50,318 nt of DNA from a virus, in the IMG/VR virus record IMGVR_UViG_3300031999_000035, positions 1 through 50,318 of that record; one strand, written 5' to 3'. The notes beneath the pieces were generated by a model that was given only the letters and a program-made list of their open reading frames with translations, had not been told where the DNA came from and made no database searches. Every line of letters begins with the position of its first letter. Position 1 is the stretch's first letter. This document shows positions 1-7,297 of the stretch, piece after piece. Made by a program: the position numbers and the translations under genes.

Positions 1-254
1 AGGTCTGCCCGCTCCATTTGCAAAGCTCCCTTCCAAAACTTTCGAGGTGAACGCATCTTTGTAAGCTTGAGATAAGTCCCAGCAGGTCGATGTCATGCCT
101 AAGTTGGATGCTGCCAGTAAGGTATTACCGCTGCCGCCAAAGGGTACAAGAACTCTGCCGTGAGGAGGGGCAAAGCACTCTAGCACAGCCATCATCAAGT
201 CGACAGGGCGTTCGGTTGGATGCACCTTGTGGTCTGCATGGACTGGGGGAAAGT
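1..254. repeat. terminal direct repeat, left copy
   Basis: Bases 1-254 match 50065-50318 except at 127 (A here, G at 50191). The repeat lies inside the methyltransferase gene, and the difference is synonymous (a Gly codon, GGT or GGC). It shows that the sequence closes on itself, giving a unit of about 50,064 bp. The mismatch sits exactly at the middle of a 254-base overlap, which looks like an assembly break at a strain polymorphism rather than a true packaging end. Confidence 0.95.
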
Positions 255-1320
255 TAAATATATTGCTTCTTCCTTGCTTATAAAGAACCGCATTGCCCTT
301 ACGAGCATAGAAAAAGGGCTCATAGCAAGAAGCCATGTAGCGGTCAGGCCACATAGTTTGACCAAAAGGCTTAGTCCATATAGCAGGATTACAGAAGGAG
401 AAGTTATGCTTCTTTAAAAGATCTTCAATAGTGTGATACCAGGGATGCATGCCAAACCATAGAATTAGCCATCCATCACTGAGAAGGAGTCTCTTAACCT
501 CAGCAATAAGCTTATCAAGAAAGTCTGAATATCCATCTTTAGCTACCTCGTGATAGTCTGCTAGGTTGGTGTCAACTCCCTTCTTGTGTGTTGCTATATC
601 TATAGCATAATCTGGATCTACCTCGGCCACGTGAAAGGAACGAGATGGGAGTTCTGCTGCTCCAGCAAAAAAGTCTCCAACATGGTAGTTGGCTATTAGC
701 TGGCGTTTAAAGTCTGCTTGATTGTCTCTAGCCAAGATTATATCAGCCCGCTTGGTTAATTCAGAGCGAAGATAACTCTCCTCAATTCGCTTGAACTTTT
801 TAAGAGCCTCAGTGGCTGTCTTACACTCAGCAAGGGATGGAACTACATCAAGGGCATTAGCTATTTCGAGTTCTCGTTGGACTGTTGCTCGACTAACACC
901 AAAGAGAATAGCTGTGTCACTTTGACTATGACCACCACCAGAACCGTGTTGCTTGCCATACTTTTCCTCGTAAAGGGCATGGACTCGTTTGATTGAGTTG
1001 GCACGCTCAACAAAGGTTAGGTCCTCTCGGTTAATATTCTCAGCGAGTTCCGCTGCTTCATGGTCATACACATCGAGAGGCGGGTAGACGCTAGCTGGCG
1101 TGTCAATCCAGCCAAGGGATATAATGGCTATCATTCTACGTCCCCCTGCTACCAGTAAGTAGCCTGAGCCGTCTAGCTTCTCCTCAATTACAGGAGGATG
1201 CATTACACCACGCTCTTTAATATCAGCAGCAAGTTCTTCTATTCCGCTGTATACTTTTCTAGCGCGCTGCCCAAGGTCTATAGAGTCTATTAATACAGTC
1301 TTCTGTACTGGGAATATCAT
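1..1320 (-). CDS. ParB-like domain fused to DNA methyltransferase
   Basis: This 440-residue protein reads from ATG at 1320 to the window start. Its stop codon lies in the other copy of the terminal repeat (50062-50064), so the gene is intact on the circle. Residues 5-100 are a ParB/Srx-type domain (AGGRRMIAI near 58-66, ENINREDL near 94-101). A KorB/ParB-like helix-turn-helix lies near 131-160. Residues 215-440 are a SAM-dependent methyltransferase with motif IV written DPDY (235-238), motif X HPTERPVDLM (367-376) and motif I VPFGGSGNT (392-400). The order IV-X-I is that of beta-class N6-adenine or N4-cytosine enzymes. A GGAGGT site precedes the ATG. Such fusions are common in phages and probably methylate phage DNA against restriction. 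The second Asp in DPDY is unusual, since DPPY or DPPF is typical, so activity is not certain. Confidence 0.88.
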   Translation of the reverse strand, partial: MIFPVQKTVLIDSIDLGQRARKVYSGIEELAADIKERGVMHPPVIEEKLDGSGYLLVAGGRRMIAIISLGWIDTPASVYPPLDVYDHEAAELAENINREDLTFVERANSIKRVHALYEEKYGKQHGSGGGHSQSDTAILFGVSRATVQRELEIANALDVVPSLAECKTATEALKKFKRIEESYLRSELTKRADIILARDNQADFKRQLIANYHVGDFFAGAAELPSRSFHVAEVDPDYAIDIATHKKGVDTNLADYHEVAKDGYSDFLDKLIAEVKRLLLSDGWLILWFGMHPWYHTIEDLLKKHNFSFCNPAIWTKPFGQTMWPDRYMASCYEPFFYARKGNAVLYKQGRSNIFNFPPVHADHKVHPTERPVDLMMAVLECFAPPHGRVLVPFGGSGNTLLAASNLGMTSTCWDLSQAYKDAFTSKVLEGSFANGAGRP

Positions 1321-1382
1321 GCTACCTCCAAACTTTGTCTGTATTTTTGCCTTTGAGTAATGGATTCGGTTGGAACCGTCAT
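1317..1382 (-). CDS. possible 21-residue leader ORF
   Basis: A short frame beginning MTVPTESITQ ends in a TGA that overlaps the methyltransferase ATG (ATGA overlap). It fills the gap between two genes and could couple their translation. No strong ribosome site precedes its own ATG, and the frame is too short to judge coding potential. Confidence 0.2.
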   Translation of the reverse strand: MTVPTESITQRQKYRQSLEVA

Positions 1383-1396
1383 CTGTCTAGGTTGGT

Positions 1397-1612
1397 TCAC
1401 CCTTCTCCTCCCTCGAGAATCGCAAGAAGTTTTATTAATTCCTCTTCTCCCATCTTGCTAATGTCAGTACCTACGCTCTTCGTAGCAGCGGCCTTTCGAT
1501 GCTTCTCAGGAAATACTCTACGATTCTGTCTTATTTCTTTGACACGCTGCATTAAATCCTCATCGGACATAACTCCGATGTTAGCTCGTAAGTCTTCAAG
1601 TCTCACTTTCAT
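1397..1612 (-). CDS. small hypothetical protein (71 aa)
   Basis: A charged, probably helical protein of 71 residues with no recognisable family. The ATG at 1612 has AAAGGAG a few bases upstream, and a TTG one codon earlier is the alternative. The start overlaps the end of the HNH-like gene by 17 bp, so the two are probably translated together in the leftward operon. Function unknown. Its position between an HNH-like protein and a methyltransferase does not by itself assign a role. Confidence 0.6.
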   Translation of the reverse strand: MKVRLEDLRANIGVMSDEDLMQRVKEIRQNRRVFPEKHRKAAATKSVGTDISKMGEEELIKLLAILEGGEG

Positions 1613-1958
1613 CAACTCCTTTCAAGGCTATACCAATATGTAACATTAAATGGTGCATATGACATAGCCATATCACATCGAGAGGCTTGCTATAATCCAC
1701 ATGGTGTGCATCTGCATTAGGCTTTCCACATACGACGCACTGTCCCCTCTGTATATCCCCTCTACCTATAGCGTGATTAAGTTTGTTCCATGCAGTCTCT
1801 TGCTGTATATATCTTATAGGCATTTTAAGATGCAGTTTTTTCTTCTTGCATTGAACTGCCGCAGCAGTTCTATTTAGTGCATCAGCCAGCTCTGAGTTAG
1901 TCATATGCAGATTGTTGCGTATAATCTCTATATCAATAGCTCTCCATTTTCTACCCAT
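1596..1958 (-). CDS. HNH-like zinc protein with N-terminal HTH
   Basis: A protein of 120 residues. The N-terminal part (about 15-45) looks like a helix-turn-helix that reads 'NSELADALNRTAAAVQCK'. The C-terminal part has two Cys (C74, C77), His85-His86, C99, His102-103 and His107 in the pattern CxxC-x7-HHxDYxKPLD-x4-C-x2-HH. This pattern recurs in small phage proteins related to HNH or treble-clef folds. It could be a DNA-binding or nicking protein. A canonical HNH catalytic Asn cannot be assigned, so nuclease activity is uncertain. An AAAGGA site precedes the ATG. Confidence 0.72.
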   Translation of the reverse strand: MGRKWRAIDIEIIRNNLHMTNSELADALNRTAAAVQCKKKKLHLKMPIRYIQQETAWNKLNHAIGRGDIQRGQCVVCGKPNADAHHVDYSKPLDVIWLCHMHHLMLHIGIALKGVDESET

Positions 1959-2172
1959 CTTTTATTCCTTTCAAGAAATCTTTAAGTTTTACATCTCTAT
2001 ATAGCAATCCACCTATTACCTTCGCTGGGTTTTCCTGAAGCATTTCTATGAAGTCAGAGACAATAAGCTGAAAGATTCTCTTTTGACTTCCATATGGAAG
2101 ATACCGTTGTAGCACCAAGTGCTGCTCCTCCGTTATCTCAATGTTACAAATCCTATGTCGGCTCTGCGGCAC
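1951..2172 (-). CDS. small hypothetical protein (73 aa), GTG start
   Basis: The frame starts with GTG at 2172 behind a well-spaced GAGGT, part of which lies at the end of the preceding gene. The core (about 12-55) is helical, with pattern 'EEQHLVLQRYLPYGSQKR' and then a hydrophobic helix, a type often found in small phage regulatory or DNA-binding proteins. No family can be named. It overlaps the HNH-like gene by 8 bp and belongs to the leftward early operon. Confidence 0.65.
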   Translation of the reverse strand: MPQSRHRICNIEITEEQHLVLQRYLPYGSQKRIFQLIVSDFIEMLQENPAKVIGGLLYRDVKLKDFLKGIKDG

Positions 2173-2180
2173 CTAAGACC

Positions 2181-2360
2181 TCACTTTTCAATAGTAAGAC
2201 GAATGTTGATTGACTCACAGCCAAGGGGATTAGTGATAAGCTCGATAGTCGTCTTGCATTCCATACCATCGAAATTAAGAATATAGTCGATTCTCCTAAG
2301 GTCACCCTTGGTCATAGTGCGGATAGCTGCTTCGATTGCAGCAAGGAATGGTTCATTCAT
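2181..2360 (-). CDS. small hypothetical protein (59 aa)
   Basis: A 59-residue frame (MNEPFLAAIEAAIRTMTKGD...) with AAAGGAGC at good spacing before its ATG. The predicted pattern is an N-terminal amphipathic helix followed by beta strands ('IELITNP', 'INIRLTIE'). The stop is 8 bp before the next gene and overlaps that gene's ribosome site. The function is unknown. The leader upstream holds two stem-loops (2384-2412 and 2423-2449). Confidence 0.65.
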   Translation of the reverse strand: MNEPFLAAIEAAIRTMTKGDLRRIDYILNFDGMECKTTIELITNPLGCESINIRLTIEK

Positions 2361-2383
2361 GGTCTGCTCCTTTTAGTGAGGGT

Positions 2384-2412
2384 GCCAATGGGCTGCGATT
2401 TTGCCCACTGGC
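2384..2412 (-). other. stem-loop in leader of the 59-aa gene
   Basis: GCCAATGGGC and GCCCACTGGC form a 10-bp stem with one mismatch and a 9-base loop. It sits between the dispersed palindrome 2423-2449 and the ribosome site of the next gene. There is no T-run, so it is more likely an RNA-structural or processing element than a terminator. Confidence 0.5.
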
Positions 2413-2422
2413 TGCCCTTTTA

Positions 2423-2449
2423 AACTCCTACCAATTATTGGCAAGAGTT
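2423..2449 (-). repeat. dispersed intercistronic palindrome, copy 1 of 8
   Basis: A 27-bp palindrome (arms AACTCCTACCAA and TTGGCAAGAGTT, loop TTA on the plus strand). It lies 3 bp beyond the stop codon of the gene at 2453-2851 in the direction of transcription and before the gene at 2181-2360. This copy is the most degenerate, with CAAG in place of YRGG in the right arm. Confidence 0.85.
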
Positions 2450-2452
2450 ACA

Positions 2453-2851
2453 TCACTTCTCCGCTATGAAAGTTTTGATTTTGTTTCTTGGAACTCCCTC
2501 CCACTCCTCAGTGGTTAGGATAGCCCATGCCGTTGCACCAATCACATCTTGGTTTATATTGACAGGCTGACTATAGTCAATACCAAAGGCTCTGTAGAAT
2601 TTACGAAGACCAATAGAGGTTCTCCTTCTCTGCTTCTCGTCGTCGTCCTTCCTTGGAACCCAGAGAGTGTAGAACACGTCGTCGGCGTTGGGAAATTCAA
2701 GAAGCTCCAATATTATCTGTATTCTTCCTTCTTCCGCATGCTTTCTGTCAGCGGAGCGTATTCTGACTTTGGCTTCCGTGTCTGCTGGCACTGGCTCGAA
2801 GTCAATACTGTCTCCAACGTCGTAGTTGAGCAGGCTGTTTTCTTCTGTCAT
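2453..2851 (-). CDS. putative ssDNA-binding protein (DUF669-like)
   Basis: A protein of 132 residues with an acidic N terminus, a beta-rich core (about 25-75) and a C-terminal segment ending in 'GVPRNKIKTF'. Size, character and location resemble the DUF669-type proteins that sit beside Sak4-like ATPases and Cas4-like nucleases in phage recombination modules and are thought to bind single-stranded DNA. The start overlaps the exonuclease gene by 4 bp (ATGA). Assignment rests on gene order and overall pattern, not on a decisive motif. Confidence 0.6.
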   Translation of the reverse strand: MTEENSLLNYDVGDSIDFEPVPADTEAKVRIRSADRKHAEEGRIQIILELLEFPNADDVFYTLWVPRKDDDEKQRRRTSIGLRKFYRAFGIDYSQPVNINQDVIGATAWAILTTEEWEGVPRNKIKTFIAEK

Positions 2852-3429
2852 TTCTTAATCCCTTCTTTTAAAGTGTTGAAGATTTCCTCTACGATGATGG
2901 CATCGTAAAGGGCATTGTGCGTTGACTTTTCATCAACTTTTACTCCAAAGGCTTTTGCTACATCAATAAGCTTACCAGAAGGCATGGAAAGAAATTTATA
3001 TCCAAGATAAATCGCTGCTACTGAATAAATGTCAATAGCGAGAGTATGAAACCATGAGCCAAAGAACTTTCCACTGAGTGGGTCAACCTTGAGGAACCAT
3101 GCCCTTAAGAATTCAAGGTCAAAGCGGACATTGTAGCCAACGACGATGAACTTGTCTTGCTTGTTAAACTTATCGACCCATTCGCCAAGTTCTAGCAATA
3201 GCCGCTGATAAGCCTTAGCAGGCTCGAGACCTTCAATTAATATCTGGTCTAGACTTTTACCCTGAACAGCGAGAGCCCTCATATTTATATCAGTATCATC
3301 AAGAGGGCGAATATTCAGGAGAGTCTGAACAGACCTGGTTTCATCCTTTCTGATATAGCCCAGCTGAGTGATGGTATGACGCTGAGGGTCGAGTCCAGTG
3401 GTTTCGACGTCGAAGATGAAGTATTTCAT
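2848..3429 (-). CDS. DEDDh 3'-5' exonuclease
   Basis: A protein of 193 residues with the three exonuclease motifs of the DnaQ-like DEDDh family. Exo I is FDVETTG (D7, E9), Exo II is YNVRFDLEF (D104) and Exo III is HNALYDA (H171, D176). The length is that of a single free-standing exonuclease domain. It should trim DNA 3' ends or RNA using two metal ions. The DNA polymerase of this phage has its own exonuclease domain, so this enzyme probably serves recombination or host DNA breakdown. It is coupled to the downstream ssDNA-binding-like gene. Confidence 0.88.
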   Translation of the reverse strand: MKYFIFDVETTGLDPQRHTITQLGYIRKDETRSVQTLLNIRPLDDTDINMRALAVQGKSLDQILIEGLEPAKAYQRLLLELGEWVDKFNKQDKFIVVGYNVRFDLEFLRAWFLKVDPLSGKFFGSWFHTLAIDIYSVAAIYLGYKFLSMPSGKLIDVAKAFGVKVDEKSTHNALYDAIIVEEIFNTLKEGIKK

Positions 3430-3469
3430 TAGAGTCTTACCTCAGTCTCAATTATCATTTGTTTCTCCC

Positions 3470-4300
3470 TTAAGTGATTTTAGGTTTATCTTCCCATGAT
3501 TTACCTGCTTTCTTCAGTAGTTCTCTGATGTTTGGTTCTTCATATTGTGCAAATGTAGTCCCTCCCATTCTAGTCTTTGCCTGATAGAGACCATCGCTGT
3601 GAGTTAGAATTTGATGCTTAGGTCCTTGAGAGCTGCTCTTTACTATCATTACGTAGTTCTCATCAAACACCAGCGGAAATTGCATTGCTAACTTTCCCCA
3701 CATTAGCATATCAGCGTGCTGATTTACCACGTTTCCTTCATCATTTTTCTCCGTTATAAATGTTAGATGTCCTGTTACTAGGGTATGACAGGGAAGAGAC
3801 ATAATGTCTCGCTTTAGGATGTTTGCTGCCTCAAGCTGTTGATGGAGATAATCAGACTCATAAGGATTACCGCCAGCGTGAGGCCTTACGCCCTTGCCTT
3901 TCCCTGTCTTCATAATCTGTCCCATGAGAGCAACCACCCAGTTTGTAGCGCTGTCGATGCTGTAGGTTCCGATGTAATCGAAGTAGCCATTCGCTCGCTT
4001 CTCGGTGAAGGACCTTTCCCATCGGCGGTAAGTGAACGGAGCATCCCAGTCGTCGTTCTCGTACCGCTCGATAAAGACATCTCCGTTGGCTATCAGCGGC
4101 TGGAGAGCAGCAGTTGTAGTTCCTCCTGGGTCGAAGGAATCTATATGCACTGGAGTCGGACAGGTTGAAAGAAGTTGGGTCTTTCCAGAGCCATGAACTC
4201 CAGCCACAAGAATGTTGCTGTAAATAGAGGAACTCCGGCTGTAGAGTTCCCGTATCTTAGCTATATGCTGTTTTACGATAAGAAGTTTTTCTTCGTTCAT
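3470..4300 (-). CDS. Sak4-like RecA-fold ATPase
   Basis: A 276-residue ATPase with Walker A GVHGSGKT near residue 34 and a Walker-B-like strand 'YIGTYSIDSAT' near 109-119. It matches the single-domain RecA-like phage recombinases (Sak4 type), which pair or anneal single strands together with a phage SSB. The chosen ATG at 4300 has AAGGAG nine bases upstream. A GTG at 4366 would add 22 residues; its AAGGAGGT site lies only two bases away. Neighbours (DUF669-like protein, exonuclease, Cas4-like nuclease) form a classic phage recombination cassette. Confidence 0.8.
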   Translation of the reverse strand: MNEEKLLIVKQHIAKIRELYSRSSSIYSNILVAGVHGSGKTQLLSTCPTPVHIDSFDPGGTTTAALQPLIANGDVFIERYENDDWDAPFTYRRWERSFTEKRANGYFDYIGTYSIDSATNWVVALMGQIMKTGKGKGVRPHAGGNPYESDYLHQQLEAANILKRDIMSLPCHTLVTGHLTFITEKNDEGNVVNQHADMLMWGKLAMQFPLVFDENYVMIVKSSSQGPKHQILTHSDGLYQAKTRMGGTTFAQYEEPNIRELLKKAGKSWEDKPKIT

Positions 4301-4346
4301 TACTTCACGCTCCTTCCCCGATGTGTTTAGCAGGTCACCAAACCAC

Positions 4347-4526
4347 TCATAGAACTTGTAGAACACTTACCTCCTTAGTCTCATCCCTTCTTACCTTTTC
4401 AGGTAGACCTAAGCTAATAGGTAGACGTAACGCTCTGCATAAAGGTCTTGCTAAAACATCTGGGATGACGTGGTGTCCGTTTACGCCTGGCGCCGCCACT
4501 TCAAATGCTATCCTATTGTTACTCAT
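4347..4526 (-). CDS. small hypothetical protein (59 aa)
   Basis: The ATG overlaps the stop of the upstream gene (ATGA at 4523-4526), which supports this start over the GTG at 4547. The 59-residue product (MSNNRIAFEVAAPGVNGHH...) has an N-terminal beta segment and a basic middle and is not recognised. It lies inside the recombination cassette between the Cas4-like nuclease and the Sak4-like ATPase genes. Confidence 0.55.
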   Translation of the reverse strand: MSNNRIAFEVAAPGVNGHHVIPDVLARPLCRALRLPISLGLPEKVRRDETKEVSVLQVL

Positions 4527-4765
4527 ACGAAAGGCTCTAACGTACACATTGTCAGGCAGACGAATAGTGTAGTAGGCACTAACTTCATTGGGGGGGTGGG
4601 CTCTCTAAGAGCTGTAGTTGACACGAAATGTATAGTTCTATCTCTCAATAAAACACTGTAGCAACCCGCTCCTGTAGATAAAACGGTGCCTAGAACATTA
4701 GTTTCACCATTATCCCATACTACTATAGAATCTATAGGAAATGTAACTTCAATATTGTTTGTCAT
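4523..4765 (-). CDS. small hypothetical protein (80 aa)
   Basis: This 80-residue, beta-rich product (MTNNIEVTFPIDSIVVWDNG...) has alternating hydrophobic strands, as in a small SH3- or OB-like barrel, but no family signature. The start overlaps the stop of the Cas4-like nuclease by 4 bp and the end overlaps the next start by 4 bp, so it is the middle member of a translationally coupled chain. Function unknown. Confidence 0.6.
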   Translation of the reverse strand: MTNNIEVTFPIDSIVVWDNGETNVLGTVLSTGAGCYSVLLRDRTIHFVSTTALREPTPPMKLVPTTLFVCLTMCTLEPFV

Positions 4766-5739
4766 AGCTCAACTACCTCCTTAGCTTCGTTGAATTTCCC
4801 CCGTGGATCCCAATGGTCTATTTTGAGCCCTATCGGAGGCTGGTCAGCTTGCTGTAATGGATTTAGCCATGCAGTGCAGAACGGGCTATAGAGACAACCA
4901 AAGTATTTAGTGCAGGCTCTCGGGTTCTTTGGAAATGCCTTGAGAATATCATCAGATTCTGTTGCATTATTAAGCTTGTCGAACTCATTCTCGAGAAGCA
5001 CAAGCCAGTAAGTCACGGTGTTTAGCCAGTCCTGCATCAGCTTAGGGGTCTTGGCTACCGGAACCCGATGGAACTCAGTATCTTTAGCGTTTGCGTAGGG
5101 AGTTCCATCCTTCTTGAGCTTTAAGGGCTCGTGGACAAATATTCCGTTGATACGAACGCCATAGACATTCTCGGGAGGGTACATACAGAAGAGAACATGA
5201 CTGTAAGTTCCAATCTGGATAGATTGAGTCCATTCAAGAGCCCACAGACCACGGAAGGTGGTTCCGGTTTTGTGCTCAAGACTGAAGATTCTATCATCTT
5301 TATTTTTGCAGATGGTATCCTGCTTAAAGTAGAGCTTTCTACCATCTTCGTCAAGTAGGACGGAGCCGGCAACTTCGCTGTGGAGAATCTCAAAGTCGTC
5401 AATGGGAGCGTAAAAGTCTCGATACATTTCGAGGGCGCGGGTAGTGCATTCTATATTCTTCGGGCTGTTAGCTTCATCCATATCAGGAGCAAAGATGGAT
5501 CTGTAATGCTCAGTATACTCCACCATAGCTCTAGCCAACGCAGCGTCGCTAAAGTCAGGCTTTCCGACTGGATAGAAACACTCCATTGCCTTGTGAACCG
5601 CTATTCCATGCTCGAGATGAACTGATACTGCCTCACTACGCCAGCCAAGAATGTACTCAAAGAAGTACTGGCGGGGGCAGTCCAAATAAGTTTGGAGTTT
5701 CGATGAGTCTTGGATATTCCATGTCTCTTGTTCTTTCAT
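4762..5739 (-). CDS. Cas4/RecB-like PD-(D/E)XK nuclease with Fe-S cluster
   Basis: A protein of 325 residues. It has H44 in the 'EHGIAVHKAME' helix, D141 and the E155-H-K157 signature that together make a PD-(D/E)XK active site, and a downstream Gln-Tyr helix ('QSIQIGTYSH'). Cys21 (LDCPRQYFF) with Cys276, Cys282 and Cys288 matches the four-cysteine cluster that closes Cas4 and AddB-type nuclease folds around a 4Fe-4S centre. It is probably a 5'-3' exonuclease making single strands for the Sak4-like ATPase. There is no Cas1, Cas2 or CRISPR array here, so an adaptation role is not indicated. Its start is coupled to the membrane-protein gene upstream. Confidence 0.85.
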   Translation of the reverse strand: MKEQETWNIQDSSKLQTYLDCPRQYFFEYILGWRSEAVSVHLEHGIAVHKAMECFYPVGKPDFSDAALARAMVEYTEHYRSIFAPDMDEANSPKNIECTTRALEMYRDFYAPIDDFEILHSEVAGSVLLDEDGRKLYFKQDTICKNKDDRIFSLEHKTGTTFRGLWALEWTQSIQIGTYSHVLFCMYPPENVYGVRINGIFVHEPLKLKKDGTPYANAKDTEFHRVPVAKTPKLMQDWLNTVTYWLVLLENEFDKLNNATESDDILKAFPKNPRACTKYFGCLYSPFCTAWLNPLQQADQPPIGLKIDHWDPRGKFNEAKEVVEL

Positions 5740-5939
5740 TCTAGTCCTCTAGGTCTTCCAAAGAGTTTATCCAGCAGCCAATAAAGACAGCAGTCCAACT
5801 TAGCTGCAGCCTTATGATAGCAGCCGCCTATAGTAGGCCAACCAAACAGGCGGCTTAGGAAAGATAGAAGCACTACTAACGAACAGCCCGATAAGGTAAA
5901 GCAAACAACAGCAAAGATGTAGCAGATTGTTAGAGTCAT
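5736..5939 (-). CDS. small cysteine-rich membrane protein (67 aa)
   Basis: The N-terminal 30 residues form one strong transmembrane segment ('ICYIFAVVCFTLSGCSLVVL'), followed by a short Cys-containing tail ('GGCYHKAAAKLDCCLYW'). It overlaps both neighbours by 4 bp (ATGA). Small membrane proteins in early phage operons often act on host membrane functions or superinfection, but nothing in this sequence says which. Confidence 0.55.
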   Translation of the reverse strand: MTLTICYIFAVVCFTLSGCSLVVLLSFLSRLFGWPTIGGCYHKAAAKLDCCLYWLLDKLFGRPRGLE

Positions 5940-6109
5940 TTTGCCTCCACTGTTACCTCAATGATGTCTGGAAAACCACCAAGTTGGGTCTTTGATGTAA
6001 GCTTCGGGATATAGAGAATTCCGATGAGCGGAGCATCTCCGGTCTCGGTATAGCGCCAAGTCCCTTTGGTCTCACGTTCCTTCTTCATGGTAATTTTAAA
6101 TGATCTCAT
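5936..6109 (-). CDS. small hypothetical protein (57 aa)
   Basis: A 57-residue beta-rich frame (MRSFKITMKKERETKGTWRY...) that starts in an ATGA overlap with the stop of the upstream gene and ends in an ATGA overlap with the membrane-protein gene. An AGGAGGG site lies just upstream. Unrecognised; the tight coupling on both sides supports a real gene. Confidence 0.62.
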   Translation of the reverse strand: MRSFKITMKKERETKGTWRYTETGDAPLIGILYIPKLTSKTQLGGFPDIIEVTVEAK

Positions 6110-6432
6110 CTACTGCCCTCCTGCATTAGTTTAGATAAAACATTAAACTTGACATCTCTCACAATGTCGAGAATCTGCTTTCTTCCCCAGTTTGTCTTAC
6201 TGCCCATGCGAGCATCAAGAGCATCCTCGAAGGCATTAAGAGCAGCCACAATCGCCTCTGCTTTTGTCATGTTTCTTCTCCCTTCTATTGCATCTGGGAA
6301 AACTTGAGTACCAAATTTCCAATTTAGGTGAAAGCGGTTGATAAAACCCTGAGTCATAATGATTAACTCACCAAAGGTCTTTGCCTGAGAGTAGTCATGC
6401 CCACCAGCGTTGATTATGAAGACCTTAGCCAT
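6106..6432 (-). CDS. conserved phage hypothetical protein (108 aa)
   Basis: Starts MAKVFIINAGGHDYSQAK and continues with a segment 'FGELIIMTQGFINRFHL'. This opening is familiar from small phage proteins of unknown function found in many environmental phages. An ATG three codons earlier (6441) is closer to the AAAGGAGG site, at only three bases, so the exact start is uncertain. It overlaps the ligase gene end and is coupled to the next gene by ATGA. Confidence 0.7.
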   Translation of the reverse strand: MAKVFIINAGGHDYSQAKTFGELIIMTQGFINRFHLNWKFGTQVFPDAIEGRRNMTKAEAIVAALNAFEDALDARMGSKTNWGRKQILDIVRDVKFNVLSKLMQEGSR

Positions 6433-7297
6433 TTGATGCATTGGCCTCCTTTATCTCCATCGTAACTGGTTCACGAGGCACACCTCGTTCTGTTAAGGCA
6501 AGATACTTAACAACGCAGAGCATGCCTGGAAGTTCTCCTCTGTGCCTCCACCAATAAGTCCGCTGTTGATGATCAAGACGACCAGCGCCCGCTTGAAAGC
6601 GATTACCAAGACTATCAATGAGGTCAAAGGCTCCGACCATGCCCTTAGGCTCTCCACTGATGCTGATAGCCTGCTGACAACCAGCTATCTTGTATGTGTC
6701 AGACTGCTGAGGTTTGATCTTTAAAATAGTGCCGACTTTTCCGTAGGTGTAAGGAGCTCGAGGGTCTCGAATGATGGCTCCTTCATAGCCCATGTCTACA
6801 AACGTGCTCACATAATATTGCCAGTTAGTCTTGTCGGATAGAAAAGTTGGAACTATCTTGATAGCGTCGTTGCTTGCGGCAAACGCTTGGGTGTCGCTGG
6901 AAAGGAGGTCAAGGCTACGAGGCTCCTGAGGTCTATCGTCCATAATATCAAAGATGTGGTAAGCTACCATCCAGTGATACCGGTCGATGCAGGTAGTCTT
7001 AGATACAATAGACATAATGTGCTGTAGCTTCAGATTTGGAGCAAAGACTTCTCCATCAAACATCTCATAACCACCAGTGGCATCTGCCATGTCATTTAGC
7101 GCCTTTACTATGTGGGGCACTGAATTAACTGGCAGGCACGTAGAGCTAAATAGCTTGTATGTGTCTTTGTACCATATGGCTGTGACTCTAACTCCATCGA
7201 GCTTTGGCTGAAACAGCACCTGCTCTGGCATTTTATCGAGCAAATGCTGCTCAAATGGCTTAGCCAGCATTATTCCTGTTCGTTTACGAGGTGGCAT
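6425..7297 (-). CDS. ATP-dependent DNA ligase
   Basis: A ligase of 290 residues with motif I KLDGVR (the lysine that takes AMP, near residue 32), a motif III region 'MFDGEVF', motif IV YEGAIIRD and motif V ILKIKP, then a short OB-fold C-terminal part. This is the compact two-domain phage/viral type. It seals nicks at Okazaki junctions and after recombination. ATG at 7297 has AAGGAG six bases upstream; a TTG two codons earlier is less likely. It overlaps the upstream gene by 14 bp. Confidence 0.92.
   Translation of the reverse strand: MPPRKRTGIMLAKPFEQHLLDKMPEQVLFQPKLDGVRVTAIWYKDTYKLFSSTCLPVNSVPHIVKALNDMADATGGYEMFDGEVFAPNLKLQHIMSIVSKTTCIDRYHWMVAYHIFDIMDDRPQEPRSLDLLSSDTQAFAASNDAIKIVPTFLSDKTNWQYYVSTFVDMGYEGAIIRDPRAPYTYGKVGTILKIKPQQSDTYKIAGCQQAISISGEPKGMVGAFDLIDSLGNRFQAGAGRLDHQQRTYWWRHRGELPGMLCVVKYLALTERGVPREPVTMEIKEANASNG

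Noticed and set aside
1-254. True packaging-generated direct terminal repeats
   Set aside because: The repeat lies within one gene and has a central mismatch, which fits an assembly overlap better than a cut end.
1335-1643. 102-codon plus-strand frame opposite the small genes upstream of the methyltransferase
   Set aside because: It lies antisense to two coupled leftward genes, has no ribosome site and its protein has no family pattern.
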